Positions 28,158 to 39,755 of a stretch of DNA of 64,000 nt are shown here, in pieces. The stretch spans positions 992,001-1,056,000 of the forward strand of contig OZ234497.1 of assembly GCA_965153455.1 (NCBI GenBank), in the 5' to 3' direction. The position numbers and the translations under genes were made by a program. This DNA is from Sphagnum compactum. Its lineage: Eukaryota > Bryophyta > Sphagnopsida > Sphagnales. The notes below the pieces were generated by a model that was not told the DNA's origin, made no database searches, and was given only the letters and a program-made list of their open reading frames with translations. Each line of letters opens with the position of its first letter. Position 1 is the first letter of the stretch.

Positions 28158-29907
28158 ACTTTGTTAATTGCCAAATTTGGCTAAACCGGCTTATGGATGA
28201 TCGCCACCGCGGCTCCATCACAAAAAAAAACAGACTGGTTTGGATGCAGTGGTCTGTTCCTAACTCTTTTTGGAAGTCCTGGTCTTTTGTGTCCAAACTG
28301 AAATCCATTTGTGGGCTTACTTCATTTGCTCCAAAATTGGTCATTGATTTATACTAGGTATTTCAGAGTGTTATTTTGTTTAGTTTTTTTGGGTTGGTTT
28401 TTGGGTTAATTTGTAGCAACCTTGGCTCATCAAAAAAGTTATCAGAATTCTTTTTGTGATGGGTCTGAATTTAAAGGTGGTCGGGTTGGAGCATAATTTT
28501 TGAATAATTACTTACCAGGGTTTTTTCTCAATACTGTACTGTTTCAACTTTTGAGAGTTTCATTTCCCTCAATGCGTTGTGCGGTTCATATTGGTCATTG
28601 ATTCATATTACGTATTTCATAGTGTTTTTTTGTTTAGTTTTTTGGGTTGATTTCTAGTTAGTTTGCACCAATCTTTGCTCATAAAAAATCCTACATTTGT
28701 TTGGGAAGTTGGTCACAATTGGCTCATATCTTTTGGATAAGTCTTCACCTTTTCTCTCAAAACTCTACTGTTTCAAGCTTTCCAAGGAAACTCTCAACAT
28801 GTTTCTCACAACTTTGAGCATTATAGTGCAAGTGGTGCAATTTTTACTCTTGCACAGAGTAAATGCAAGAGTAAAAATCATTTGGGTGCCTGACTTAAAA
28901 GTACATTTTTGCTATTCAGGATGTTTGTTTGTTGAAAGAAAAGTAGCTAAGGTTTGGTGCAAGTTCTTGTGTAGTCCTTTGATGGTCAGTGCCTCTGGAA
29001 GCCATTTAGTATACCAGAAATGTATTGGTGGTAAAGCTAGTGATGTGGTCTCCATATGGCAACCAGTTATGGAATTACGAGCTATGATCAAGTAGTACAT
29101 GCACCGTCATCTAATGTGGAAGCCTATCATTGATGTTGAAAAACTAGTCACTATTAATGGCCCTTTCTAATGCAATATTTTCCAAGGTGGGTGTTCTTGT
29201 TCCCAACAAGGTCTTGGTAGCAAATTTTTCATGATATTTTAGCAAGTACAACATTATCAGCGTTCTGCCAATTGAGAGAGCCCAGAGAAGTTTAAGCTTT
29301 CACTAGACATTAGAGTTATCCGGGAAGTAACCCTGTCTTCACCCTGTCTTTGGGCCTCCTTTCACCCCCTATCCCCTCTTGCAGTGGTGTCCACAAAGTA
29401 AATCTCAGTATGAAATGCTGGAACTCAGTATAAGACTCAGAAGGTTCGAGACTAATTATAGTAATTGTACATTTTACGGATAACTCTATTGAGTGATTAT
29501 GTTTATTGTTCAAGTTCTAGGTTTTGCAACCAACGTGAAAGGCCACTTGAAGAATTAGACATGGCATGAATAATACAATTAGAGTAGTTTTTGGATGAGA
29601 AAATTAGTACTGTGTTTTTTTGTTGTTCATGGCTATTTTTGAGTCTTACAATTGATAAAGTTGTTGGAGTTTTGTGCTTTGAACTCTGTGGTGGATGTTG
29701 TGTGCATAGGCATATTTGGAACCTCTCTAGATTTGTTTTTCAGCCATCACATGACAATTATCTTTCAACCTGCTCCTCACAACCCTAGCCTCGATTTTGT
29801 AGGATCCCCTAAATTCTTGCCTTGTCTAAGTTCTTCTATGGCCTTGGGTTCCCTTGATAAATAGAGATGAAACTTTATTTGAAATTTTTTCTATATGTAA
29901 TTGAAAA
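28158..29907. other. Intergenic upstream of the synthetase gene; contains a direct repeat
   Basis: TTGGTCATTGATT begins at 28337 and again at 28591, and similarity continues for about 100 bp (GTATTTCA..TTTGTTTAGTTTTTTGGGTTG). A 132-codon forward frame (28697-29095) has no recognised homology. The bases next to 27951 should hold the synthetase promoter; no clear TATA was picked. Confidence 0.5.
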
Positions 29908-30772
29908 TCTTATATATAAAAGCTACAGTGGTGTGTGTCTGTCTGTGTGTCACAAGACGTTCTGCGTTTTAACATTACGCCGGAACCGGTCCATCTTGGG
30001 CAGTTGGGAAACAATGTGTCTGTCTATGTGTCCAGGTCCTGAAACCCAGATCCCAAAAATCTCAAAAAAGAAATAACTAACAAGGGGGCCAGCACGGGGG
30101 GGGGGGGGGGGGGGCTGGCGAGGGTGGCAGCACCGGCGGGGGGTGGGGGCCAGCATGGGGGTATCAACGAGTTAAATTATTTTCTATTGGGGGGGGGGCC
30201 CAGCACAGGCGGGGGGCCAGCATGGGGGGGATCAACGAGTTAAATTATTTTTTAAAAAAAAGAAAAATAAATAAATACATAAATACATAAAAATAGAAAA
30301 AAATGAAAATAGACAAAATAAGAATAGAAAAAGTAAAAACACGAAACAAACATAAACCAAAAAAAAAGTAAAAACACAAAAACTATAAAAAAGAAATGGA
30401 AACAAATGAAACAAGGAAAGGGAAATACAGTAAAAAAATTTTAAAAGAAAAAAAATTCCAAAAATGAAGAAACCAAATAAAGAGTAAAAAATAAGAAAAA
30501 ATAAAACTTATAAATATTGAAGAAAAACCCTACTTGAAAAAGAATGAAGTGTGTCTTCTTTCTCCAAACTTCAAACTTGCATCCAAATAAAAATATATAT
30601 AAAAGTGAAAAAAAAACATTTTATTTTTATTATACAAAATAATAGTAAAAATAAAAAACACATAAAAATAAAAAATAAAAAAGTTAAAAGTTTCTAAAAA
30701 AACTAAAACATGAACCAAGTTTAAAGAAACCGGGGGACTTCACAGTGGCCGAAGGTCACGGGCACCCACTAG
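29908..30772 (+). mobile_element. Non-autonomous Helitron, copy 2 (865 bp)
   Basis: The 5' end is TCTTATATATAAAAG. The 3' hairpin is GTGGCC-GAA-GGTCAC, followed by a short spacer and CTAG at 30769-30772. It sits between A (29907) and T (30773). About 40 bp of the 3' end is almost the same as copy 1, while the interior differs: a G-run (30096-30114), two copies of a GGCCAGCAYGGGGG / ATCAACGAGTTAAATTATTTT block, and about 450 bp of A-rich low-complexity sequence. Confidence 0.88.
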
Positions 30773-33605
30773 TAATCTTAAAAGCTAAAGATGTTTAATG
30801 TTGATTTATTGTTCCATATTTCACTAACCTCAAGCCTATTGTTAAGTTAAATGTTCAAAAGGTGATGTCAAACAAAGAAAATTGTAAGCCTACATAGCTC
30901 CAATATAACCTTTCATCAATTACAAATGGAAAACATCATCATAAATAGTGGTGGCCAAAACTCAAGGTTCTCACCCTGAGTTGGGCCAAAACTCAAGGCA
31001 CAATCAAAAAGCTAAGGTGAGCTAAAAATAAAAGAAAAAAACACAAGGTGAAACTTGAAAATGCATCGATTTTGGTGTTTCCTCAAGTTTCACCCTATCT
31101 TTTTATGTTTCCCTCCCATGCGCCTTGACAATAGGTTCTTTGTCTCTTATGCCCTATGACAAAATAACAACTTCATCTATGAGTGAGAAATGTTCAAGTT
31201 GCGAATGTGAAGTGTGGAGTTTCTAAGTGAGCAACGGCTATTGTGAATGAGAAATGCTTGAAGCTGTGAGTTGTGAGTGTGAGGTTCAAGCTGTGAATAT
31301 GAGGTGTAAAATTTTTGAGTGAACGAATGTGAGGGTCCTAAACGAGTGGGTTAGGTGTAGAATTTTTGAGTTAATGAGGGGTCGAAACAACAAGAGAAGT
31401 CAAAAGCCCCTGAACTCCTATTCGTGCCCCATTCATTGTCGTCATTGTGTAAGAGTTCATTGTGCAAGAAGATCGTCGATGAAGGGTTGTCATGCAAGAA
31501 AAGTGTCAACGAAAGGAAATTCTACAACACCATCAGCAGTCATGCAAATTTCATTGCAACTCACCTATCAAATTAGGGTTACCTTCTAGAACCATAGTCA
31601 CAGTAAACAAGGATGAGGTTTTTTATGATTGTGTAGAAAGCTTCACAATTTGGGAAACAATTTGGTTCTTTGTGTGGTCTTTTTCCATATTTGCTTCATC
31701 TCTTTGCACTTTTTGTTGCAAAGTTTATAACCTTGTGCAAACTTTAATTGAAACACAGCTAGTTCAATCTTGCAAGAAGGCAACTACTTAATATCGTTCT
31801 ACAAACCTAATCTGACCCAAAAACCCAAAGACCAAAGAACATGTGTGTAACCAAAACGCATTCCTAAAAACATGCTTGGAAACAAAGTGTACATTGATGC
31901 TTCCTCTCTTAGATTCCATAGTATTTCCACACATTTTCACTCATTTGCCATTGATCCCATCAATGTTTTGGCAACTTTGTCAAATAAACAAACCTTGGTT
32001 TGTCATTATGGGTGAGAGTGTTCCTTGGAATGCATTAAAGGTAATTAAAATGAATCATAAATCTTACCTCCAACATGTAACCACTAGTCATACCCCAAGG
32101 CAATCCCTTAGAATGCGGTTTGAAAATGAGCTTCAAACTTTGCAAAAGTTCATGGAACCCCAAGACCTAATTGAACCCACTTCCCTGTCATCCAATTTTA
32201 ATTCTAGAGATAGCATGTGTAGTAACACACATATCCCACCAACCCCACAGTAAACCCATGATGTATTCCACTTATAATTTTTGTAACCTTGGATTAAATG
32301 CCAATTTTTTTTTTCAATTCAAGTTGTAATATTTCTCATTATGCTTGAAATCTTTATCTTTAAATAGACTATCTTTCTATCTCCCTAACCAACGAGAATC
32401 TCTCTCTCTCTCTTTCACAATTGTGTCAAAATCTCATCCTCACTTTATAATCTATTAGAATCTCTCTTTCTCTAATCTATCAGAACTTAACTACTTTCTC
32501 ACTCTCTCTCTCAGCCTACATTCAACAAACTTTGTCAACATATCCTTCCCACTCACATTGCTTCAGTCTTCCCTCTCTCACTCTCTGAAACCTATCAAAA
32601 TCCCAACTCTTTTTCATTCTTTCTCTAAACTTTTAATCATATAATTCACACTGTTTAATCCTTATCTCTCACACTCTTTCATACCTGTTAAAATCTTTTT
32701 GTTTTTCACTTTCTTTTTTCAACACTAATCAGTAGACAGTTTTTTTCTTCTAGTTCAAGTTTACATTTCTTCTTTAATCTCCTACCTCTAGATGTCTTGC
32801 CCAATTCAATTTCTAGTCTGATATTTTGCAAATTTGATGAGAATGTAATATGAAAGTTGGATTGAATGTGGACGGGTGCATACATCATTTCTATAAGGTT
32901 TTTAATCATAACCTTCGAACTTATTTTTTCTAGGCTTATACTAATGTTTTGGATCTCACGAGTGCATCAACATGTGGAAGGTCAAACACCTCCAAAGCTT
33001 TGAACCTCTTGAACATCTGTAAATCCAGATTCCTTGGTGATTATTTGTATGTCTATTGAGTCCCACTATCAATGATTCACACTATTTGTTTGTCAGAACC
33101 TTAGTTCTTTTTCTCTACTTTAGTCCCCAGTTTTATTTTTTTTGTACCTAAGGGTCATTGTCTCTTTTTATAAGTTTGATCATCAAACTCTCTAGCTTTA
33201 CTAAAACCCTATTTTTCAATGAAATTCTCTCTCACTATTATAAATCTTCTAGAACTTCTGATCCTAATTCCAAACTAGTGTAGTATAGATCCAATTTTTG
33301 AAGAGAAACTTTAGTCCTAGATCCAAACCAGGAATTTCAAAATTTTAGTTCTATAAAAAAACATCTGGTGCTTATTGTCGGTATGGAAGGTTTTTATTTT
33401 GACACACAAAAAAGTGAATTTGAACTGGTAGGCTACACGAGGCCCACAAAAACACCTTAGAAAAATAAAAACCTGAGGTGAATTGTGGATTTTATGCACC
33501 TAAGTTGTATATGTGGATCAAGAGGCCATATTGTCTTAATGTTCACCATTGATTCCAATCGTGAAGTTTTGGCAATGTTTATGTAGGAAGTTTGTTATGA
33601 GTGTT
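30773..33605. other. Intergenic; no gene recognised; CT-rich stretch at about 32390-32720
   Basis: Forward frames at 31329-31589 and 31843-32253 show no known domain. The CT-rich stretch includes (CT)n runs near 32400. Confidence 0.5.
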
Positions 33606-35420
33606 GTTGCCCTAAAAAGGTGAATTGTATTTTTGTTCTATTGAATTGGATTTTTTCATCAACCTTCTCCATTTGGAGTTTAAGCCTCCAATACCCCACT
33701 CAACCCTAACCTTGAAACATGCATTGTTTTTGTTATGGTTAAGTCCAAGATCTGAAAACCCTAATTTGAAAAAAACATTTTGAAAAGTTGCATTGGTTTT
33801 TGGTTTTTGAAACCCAAACACAAAAGTTTTGAAACCTTAATATGAAACCTTAAAATTTATCCTTAACAAAAAATTTAAGGATAAAATTTAAACAAAGAAA
33901 TTAGCTTTAAAATTTAAACCCAAAACCTAACAACTTAACCCTTAACACCTAAACCCAAACTATAAATCCTAAATCCTAACCCTTATTTAAACCTTAACCC
34001 CTAAACCCTAAAACATAGCCTTAAAGCCTAAGCTTAAACTAAAAGCCCAATCCTAACCCTAACTTAAACCTTGAAATTTAAACGTAAAACTAGTTCTTAA
34101 AACCTAATCCTAAACCCCAAAGCCAAAAACTTAACCTTAAGACTTAAACCCAAACCACAAACCTTAAATCCTAACCCTAACCCCTAAACCCTTTCACATA
34201 ACCTTAAAGCCTAAACTTAAATTAATAGCCTAATCCTAACCCTAACCTATTTACCTTAACTCCTAAAACTTATTTTTAAAACCTAATCTTAAACCTTAAA
34301 TTTTAATATTTAAATCTAAAATTTAAACATTAAAACATTGAACATTAAAGCTTAAATCCAAACCCAAAATTCTAAAAACAAATCTTAAATCGTAAAATGT
34401 AAGCATTGACCCTAAAAGTCCTAAACCTTATTGAATACAAATGAAATGAGATGGTGGTTTTAAAAAATTACCTACATGCATCTTGTTATAAGTTGTAATT
34501 ACAGCAAGGTTAGCTCTAGGTGCCAATTTGCACCTCCCAATGTGTCGCATCACAAACATATCCTTGCCCATGTACCCCAGGTTGCCCAACAAGTATTCAA
34601 AGTACTCATCTATGTGAACAAAATGTTGACACCAATTCGTGTGGATGTCTGACTACCACAAAATACCGACGTCATGGAATGACCCAGGGTACACAAGGTC
34701 CAAATATATGAACAACCCATGATGGTCCACCACCACTGTGTTGTTCATGCAATACATCTTCTTCCGCCCATTATACCAACTCCGATGGGTTGGATTGTTC
34801 AAGGGCTTACAGATTTTGATGAAAGTGCCATCAATAAATCTGATGTAGCCCTGGAACTATGGAAGCTACATAACCAAGACTTGACATTCTTCAATAGTGG
34901 GCTACCAGATCTCATCAACAATGGCAAAATTGATGCTAAACACAATAAAAATGCCATCATCATTTATTGCATTCTTGTTCCAATTTCATAGGACTGCATC
35001 ATATTTGGTGACATTATCGTGCTTCATATACAATATGAAGCTGAACAAGCATTATTCTGTGGTCAACTTGGACAATCATTCAGAAATTTGGTCTAGTTTC
35101 CTGGTGGACCTCGCATGACCAATGATGGTGGGGACCACAAGCTACGCCAACTCCTTAAACTCAATCAAACTGAAATTGGTCAAGGATTTGAACAAACCTA
35201 GCATGGTTTGCATGCTCGTCAAGACGTCTCGCACACCTATGTTAAGGTCCATAGATTGCCCACCACCTTCCTCCAACTTCATTGGTGTGAAGAACTCCCA
35301 AGCGTTGACACATGCGATTGTGGCTTGCACTGCAATTTGATGTTCGACATCAATCTCATCAAGGAGCTCCTCGTCGCTACTTGAGGAGCTTGAGTCAAAA
35401 CTAGGCACAAAAAACTCCAT
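33606..35420 (-). pseudogene. PIF/Harbinger transposase relic, interrupted
   Basis: Reading right to left, a likely start MEFFVPSFDSSSSS (about 35420) leads to FSLIEFKELA, then KHDNVTKYDAVL. RFIDGTFI follows (first catalytic Asp), then WYNGRKKMYCMNNTVVVDHH, YPGSFHDVGIL (second Asp), LLGNLGYMGKDMFVMRHIGR and YNKMHVG at about 34465. It resumes at about 33720 with KVRVEWGIGGLNSKWRRLMK. These are the family blocks in correct order. Several in-frame stops show decay. A block of degenerate telomere-like sequence separates the last two pieces. Terminal repeats and target duplication were not found. Confidence 0.88.
33735..34463. repeat. Degenerate telomere-like (CCCTAAA-type) block inside the transposase relic
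   Basis: Many variants of CCCTAAA, CCTTAAA and AACCCTAA fill about 33820-34440, giving TTTAGGG-like runs on the transposase sense strand. Both borders carry an ATAACAA..ATGCATGT sequence (about 34468-34487 and 33717-33742), like a short duplication of transposase DNA. Confidence 0.75.
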
Positions 35421-37108
35421 AAATAACAAATTGGGACTGGGAATGAAATAAGGTCCTCCCAAAAAAAATACAAAATGAACTTGAAACCCTAAACCCCAAA
35501 CAAAACCCTCTTATGGCTCATGAAAGTTTCTATGGAATAGCACTTGCAAAAAAAAAAAAGGATAATTGAAAAGTGTTTGGATTTATATACCCCTAACCTA
35601 AATAGGCACCTAAATAGATAGGTATCCAAAGTGCCCTAGGTGATGATCCTCAAACCAGCCATAAAAAAAAATCCTTCCCCAACCCCTCCAAACATCACCT
35701 ATTTTTCTGTCAAAGTTATTAAAAATCTTCATAAAGAAACCCTTTGAGAGGGTCAAGAGGTTAATCTTGGGGTCGCCATTGGGGGAAATTTCTGCAGTAA
35801 AAAACATTGCTTCCAATTACCCCCCCCCCCCCCCCACCCCTCCCAAATATCCCCAATGTTTTTTTAAAACAATTTAGTGCCCGCTTCCTCCCCCCCCAAG
35901 CCCTATGAGTTCATGAAATAACCCTGTCACCCCATGCTCCCACTTTCCCCAATGTTCAATTAATTGACTGTGCAAAAGTTGGACTGTTCAAAAGTTAGAT
36001 AGTCAACGGATGAGTTTACAAATGCACCGGACTCAAGATAAAAATCGAAATACAAGGCATAACACAGTGCGAGACTCAAGGTGACTTCATTGAATTTCTT
36101 TAATGTAAGCCAACAACATTATTCATGTTATTATCTCCAATACCTTTGATAATGTATTCCATTCAAATGGTTTGTATATGTTGTTTGGTTGACAATGTTC
36201 ATGTTTAGTGTACTTTTAAATTGTTGTGTCCAATAATCAAGCAAAAATTATTATTTTGAAAGTTAAGTTAATCCTCACAATTAATAATCAATTACAATAT
36301 AAACTAATGGCCCTAAGGTTGAGAAATACGACATTTAACCATAATTGGTTGTGTGACAAAACAGTTGAAAACATGTTAACTGCAAACTAAGGGTTAATTT
36401 CCATGTGGGCCACTCACTCAATATTTTTTTGGACACCTGGTAAAGAAACGGTGAAAATCTATTCATAAAGTGTTCAAATGTCATTTAAATTTTTTTTTCA
36501 TCACATCTGTCTATGAAGCCTGGTAGTTTGTTTTGTTTGTCAGGCTGAGATCTCCGAAATCACAGCATTTCAGGTTGCACTCTTGGTATTTTTGGAAAGC
36601 TCAATATGAATAAGGGTGCACCAACTTGGTTTGGGACTATTTGGAGTTATGGTGTGGAAGCTATTGATTATTGAATCATTTTCTCAATGAAAACTAAATA
36701 AAATTAAAACTGAAAATTTTATTTGAATTTGGGGGTTTTCTTGGTGTTGTTAGAGAACTCTTGATGAGACAGATTTAATCAATTTTTTTCACAATTTTCA
36801 GAGTTATGGTGTGAAAAATATTGATTTTTTGAGTGAATTTGTTGCTAGAAATTCAAACAAATTACAAAAATTAGGTCTGGAAGGAAAAGTCAGTTGAGCC
36901 CTCAATGTGTTCACAACTTGGCCAACGACACAGGCTACACTAATATCAACGGATTGGAAACTGACCTTTTGACTTTTAATTATGTTCAACACTTGACGAC
37001 ATACGAATGGGCCATCAATAACAGCCCATTCCAAATAACAAATAGTGGGGTCACTACTCAAATTTGGGGGGCAGGGGGGACCAACCAGCCCACCATTTTA
37101 CCTGCCAG
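35421..37108. other. Intergenic; homopolymer C run and a short direct repeat
   Basis: A long C run lies at about 35820-35836. GAGTTATGGTGTG begins near 36643 and again near 36802, each followed by an ATTGATT stretch. A 91-codon forward frame, 36894-37169, is more GC-rich than its surroundings but resembles no known family. Confidence 0.5.
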
Positions 37109-37925
37109 AATAAATAAGTACCCCCAGTTTTTAATGGGGGTATTAGCCGAGGCCAGCCAAAAATGGTGACCAACAGTTTTGGAACATAGAAATTTCATGC
37201 AGCCAACGGGAAGGCTCAGCATGCACTCGAAGTGCCTTGATTTTTTTCTTTTTAAGTTTTGGGGGGAGGGGGGGGGGGGGAGGATTTTTGAAAATTTTCC
37301 TTTGGTCCCAACATGTTCCCCTCAAAGTTCCCAATGGGTTCCCAATATGTTCTCTAGGTTCCCAATGTGTTTCCCAAGGGCGTTCCCAATAGCACCTCGC
37401 TTTAATCCCATGTGTTTTGCCCAAAGTCCTCCCCTTCTCACCTCTGTAGTCCAAGGGGGGAGGCACTCCATCTTTCCATAGAATCTTCTATTTTGGGGAG
37501 CCTTCATAGTTTTTTTTTTGCGATGGGCCAATCAAATTGGCTCATTGCAAAAAAAAAAGCTGGACTTGTGAGGCACCCCCAACAAATTTATATGAAAATA
37601 AATAATTACCCCCAGTTCTTAAGAAGGGATACTAGGCCAGACGAAAAATGGTGATGAATGGTTTTGTAAAGAGCGATTTCATACAGCCAATGGGAAGTCT
37701 CAGTGTGCACTCATGAAGGGTGCAGTTTTCTTTGAGTGGGGAGAGGGATTTTTTGTTTTTCCCCTTTCTCCCATGTGTTCCCATCATGTTCCCATGGCGT
37801 TCCAATCAAGTTCCCAAAAGGTTCCCAGGTTCTCAAAATTTCCCCAAATACGTTCCTAAGATGTTCCCAATAGCACTTCAGATTTATCTTGTATGGTTTG
37901 TCCAGAGCAACTCTCATATAAACTG
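37109..37925. repeat. Diverged tandem duplication (488-bp spacing) with internal GTTCCCAA repeats
   Basis: AATAAATAA.TACCCCCAGTT begins at 37109 and 37597. Both copies continue through AAAAATGGTGA, CAGCCAAYGGGAAG and CTCAG.(A/G)TGCACTC to GTTCCCAATAGCACYTC. Each has an array of GTTCCCAA-like 8-mers at irregular spacing (about 37310-37395 and 37765-37885). Confidence 0.85.
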
Positions 37926-39109
37926 AAAAGGTGAACTCTAGGGGAGCAGACTCATTTCTATTTTTTTCTCGGGTCCAAACAGGTGCTTCTATTGAGAGGC
38001 ATGCCCAATGTTCCAAAAGAATTGACGAAGGGCCAATCAATATGGCTCCTTGAAAAACAAAACAGAAAGTTATGAGCGCACCCATGAACTAATTAATGTA
38101 AATCACAATGGATACCCCTTACAAATAGCAAGTGGGTGATGCCACTATGGACATGAAAACCTCACCCAACCACTATAATCTAGAAAATAGTGAGTGAGTG
38201 AGGCACATGGAAACTCACCCTAAGATCAAAGTTATGTCAATGTCAATTGAAATTCAAACAATTTCTTCAATCTCAACAAGTACCCACCTTGATCTGTTGT
38301 TGAAGAACATGCAAAACTGAAACCCACCCAAGTGCTATTGGGAACATCTTGAGGAACAACTTGAAAGCAAAAAAACCACTGCACCAAAAAGAGAATAAAA
38401 CTTGTGTTTGAGGGCAGCGAACCTTTCACAAGTGTCACAACTATGTGTGAATCCAACCTCACTCTTCACTTTTTAACCAGATCAGCCATGCACACAATAA
38501 TATCTAACCCTTCTCTCATTGGATCTTTTCACCAAAAGGTTAAAATTCACCATCAAACTTGTTAACATAGTCTTCATAAACCTAGAACAAAAATTGCCAC
38601 TACATTTCATGTCAAAACTGTTAACAGTTTCTTCAAAATATGAAAAGACTTGACACAAAATGATAAAAAATAATTAAAGAAAAAGAGGTGCATCCGCTGA
38701 GGATAATGATTCAAGTCTTGCCTTGTTGTTCAAGGTGGTCAGCTTTCTTTCCATAGTTTTTACAACCCAAAAATCAAATAGAGCTTGAAATGCTTGGGCC
38801 TCAAGTCTCAAGCTTACATCGAAATAATGTGTGAAAATACGAAAAAATCCATCGAAAACAACATATTTAAACTCAAAGATCAATGGTCGGACAATAAATT
38901 CATTTTGATCAATGTGTTTGGGCAAAGCAATTTAGAACTGAGTTTGAAAAGATAATATTGTGAAAACATCAAATTAGTGGTGGGCTTGATTGGGTGTCAA
39001 TAGTGCCCTTCAGCCAATACTGGTGGTGGTCAGGAGCTTATTTCATTTTGGTCTTGCATTAGGTAGTAGGTGCAATTTTTGACCCTATCTCTATACAAAC
39101 AAAGGTGTA
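37926..39109. other. Intergenic; no gene recognised
   Basis: AT-rich with only short broken frames; nothing identifiable. Confidence 0.5.
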
Positions 39110-39551
39110 CAGTAGAACCTCTATAATTTTATCACCTAGGGACCGGCAGCCAGTGATAAAGTCTGAGAGGTTATAAGTTATGGGAGAGTTTGGAACTCTG
39201 AGGTGTAGGGTTCAAAAGCTGCAGGCTGCTCTTTTTTCCCATTTTCTTTGCATTTTTGATCATCAAAGCAACCCGTCTTTGGCAGAGAAAAAGGGTGATT
39301 GTGAAGATGAATGACAGAGTACGCCATCTCCACCAGAATAGTCTTAAATAGAGGCCTATCACTAGTTATTTCCACCATAACTGATCGAGAAATAAACGAA
39401 TTATAAAATTATAAAATTGTCGGGAAAGAGGAAAAGTGATAAGTTATAAAAATATAAAATTTTTGCCTGGTCCCGTTGATGGACCGGGCCGGAGTGATAA
39501 AATTTGAGAGGTTATAAAATTTGGGGGGATCAGTTTATAGAGGTTCTACTG
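39110..39551. mobile_element. pogo/Tc1-mariner-type MITE (442 bp)
   Basis: The terminal inverted repeat CAGTAGAACCTCTATAA at 39110-39126 is exactly mirrored at 39535-39551. TA duplications flank it (39108-39109 and 39552-39553). The terminus is of the Emigrant/Lemi pogo-like type known in plants. A GTGATAAA..GAGAGGTTATAA block occurs near both ends in direct orientation (about 39154 and 39495). The interior has no recognisable transposase. Confidence 0.9.
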
Positions 39552-39576
39552 TAATGTTATAGATTAATATATCAGG

Positions 39577-39755
39577 ATTGTTGAATAGGCTTGTGTGTAG
39601 GTGTGCGAAAAAAATGTCTTAAGCAATGAAATTTCTGGATGTGGTGGTCTAGATTTGTTGTAGTTATCTTGAGTGAAATAACATTTAAATGTGTAATAGG
39701 GCTTGGTAGGTTTTTGAAAATTTTAAAAGCTAATAAGGTTGTGTGTAAGTTTGAT
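39577..39755 (-). repeat. Inverted copy of the 15.2-15.5 kb dispersed repeat
   Basis: The reverse complement matches 15245-15475 over most of its length, including AAAATTTTC.AAAACCTACCAA and CACTCAAGATAAC. It lies just outside the pogo-like MITE. Confidence 0.75.

Noticed and set aside
34520-34991. Forward frames at 34520-34711 and 34719-34991
   Set aside because: They are antisense to the PIF/Harbinger transposase relic.
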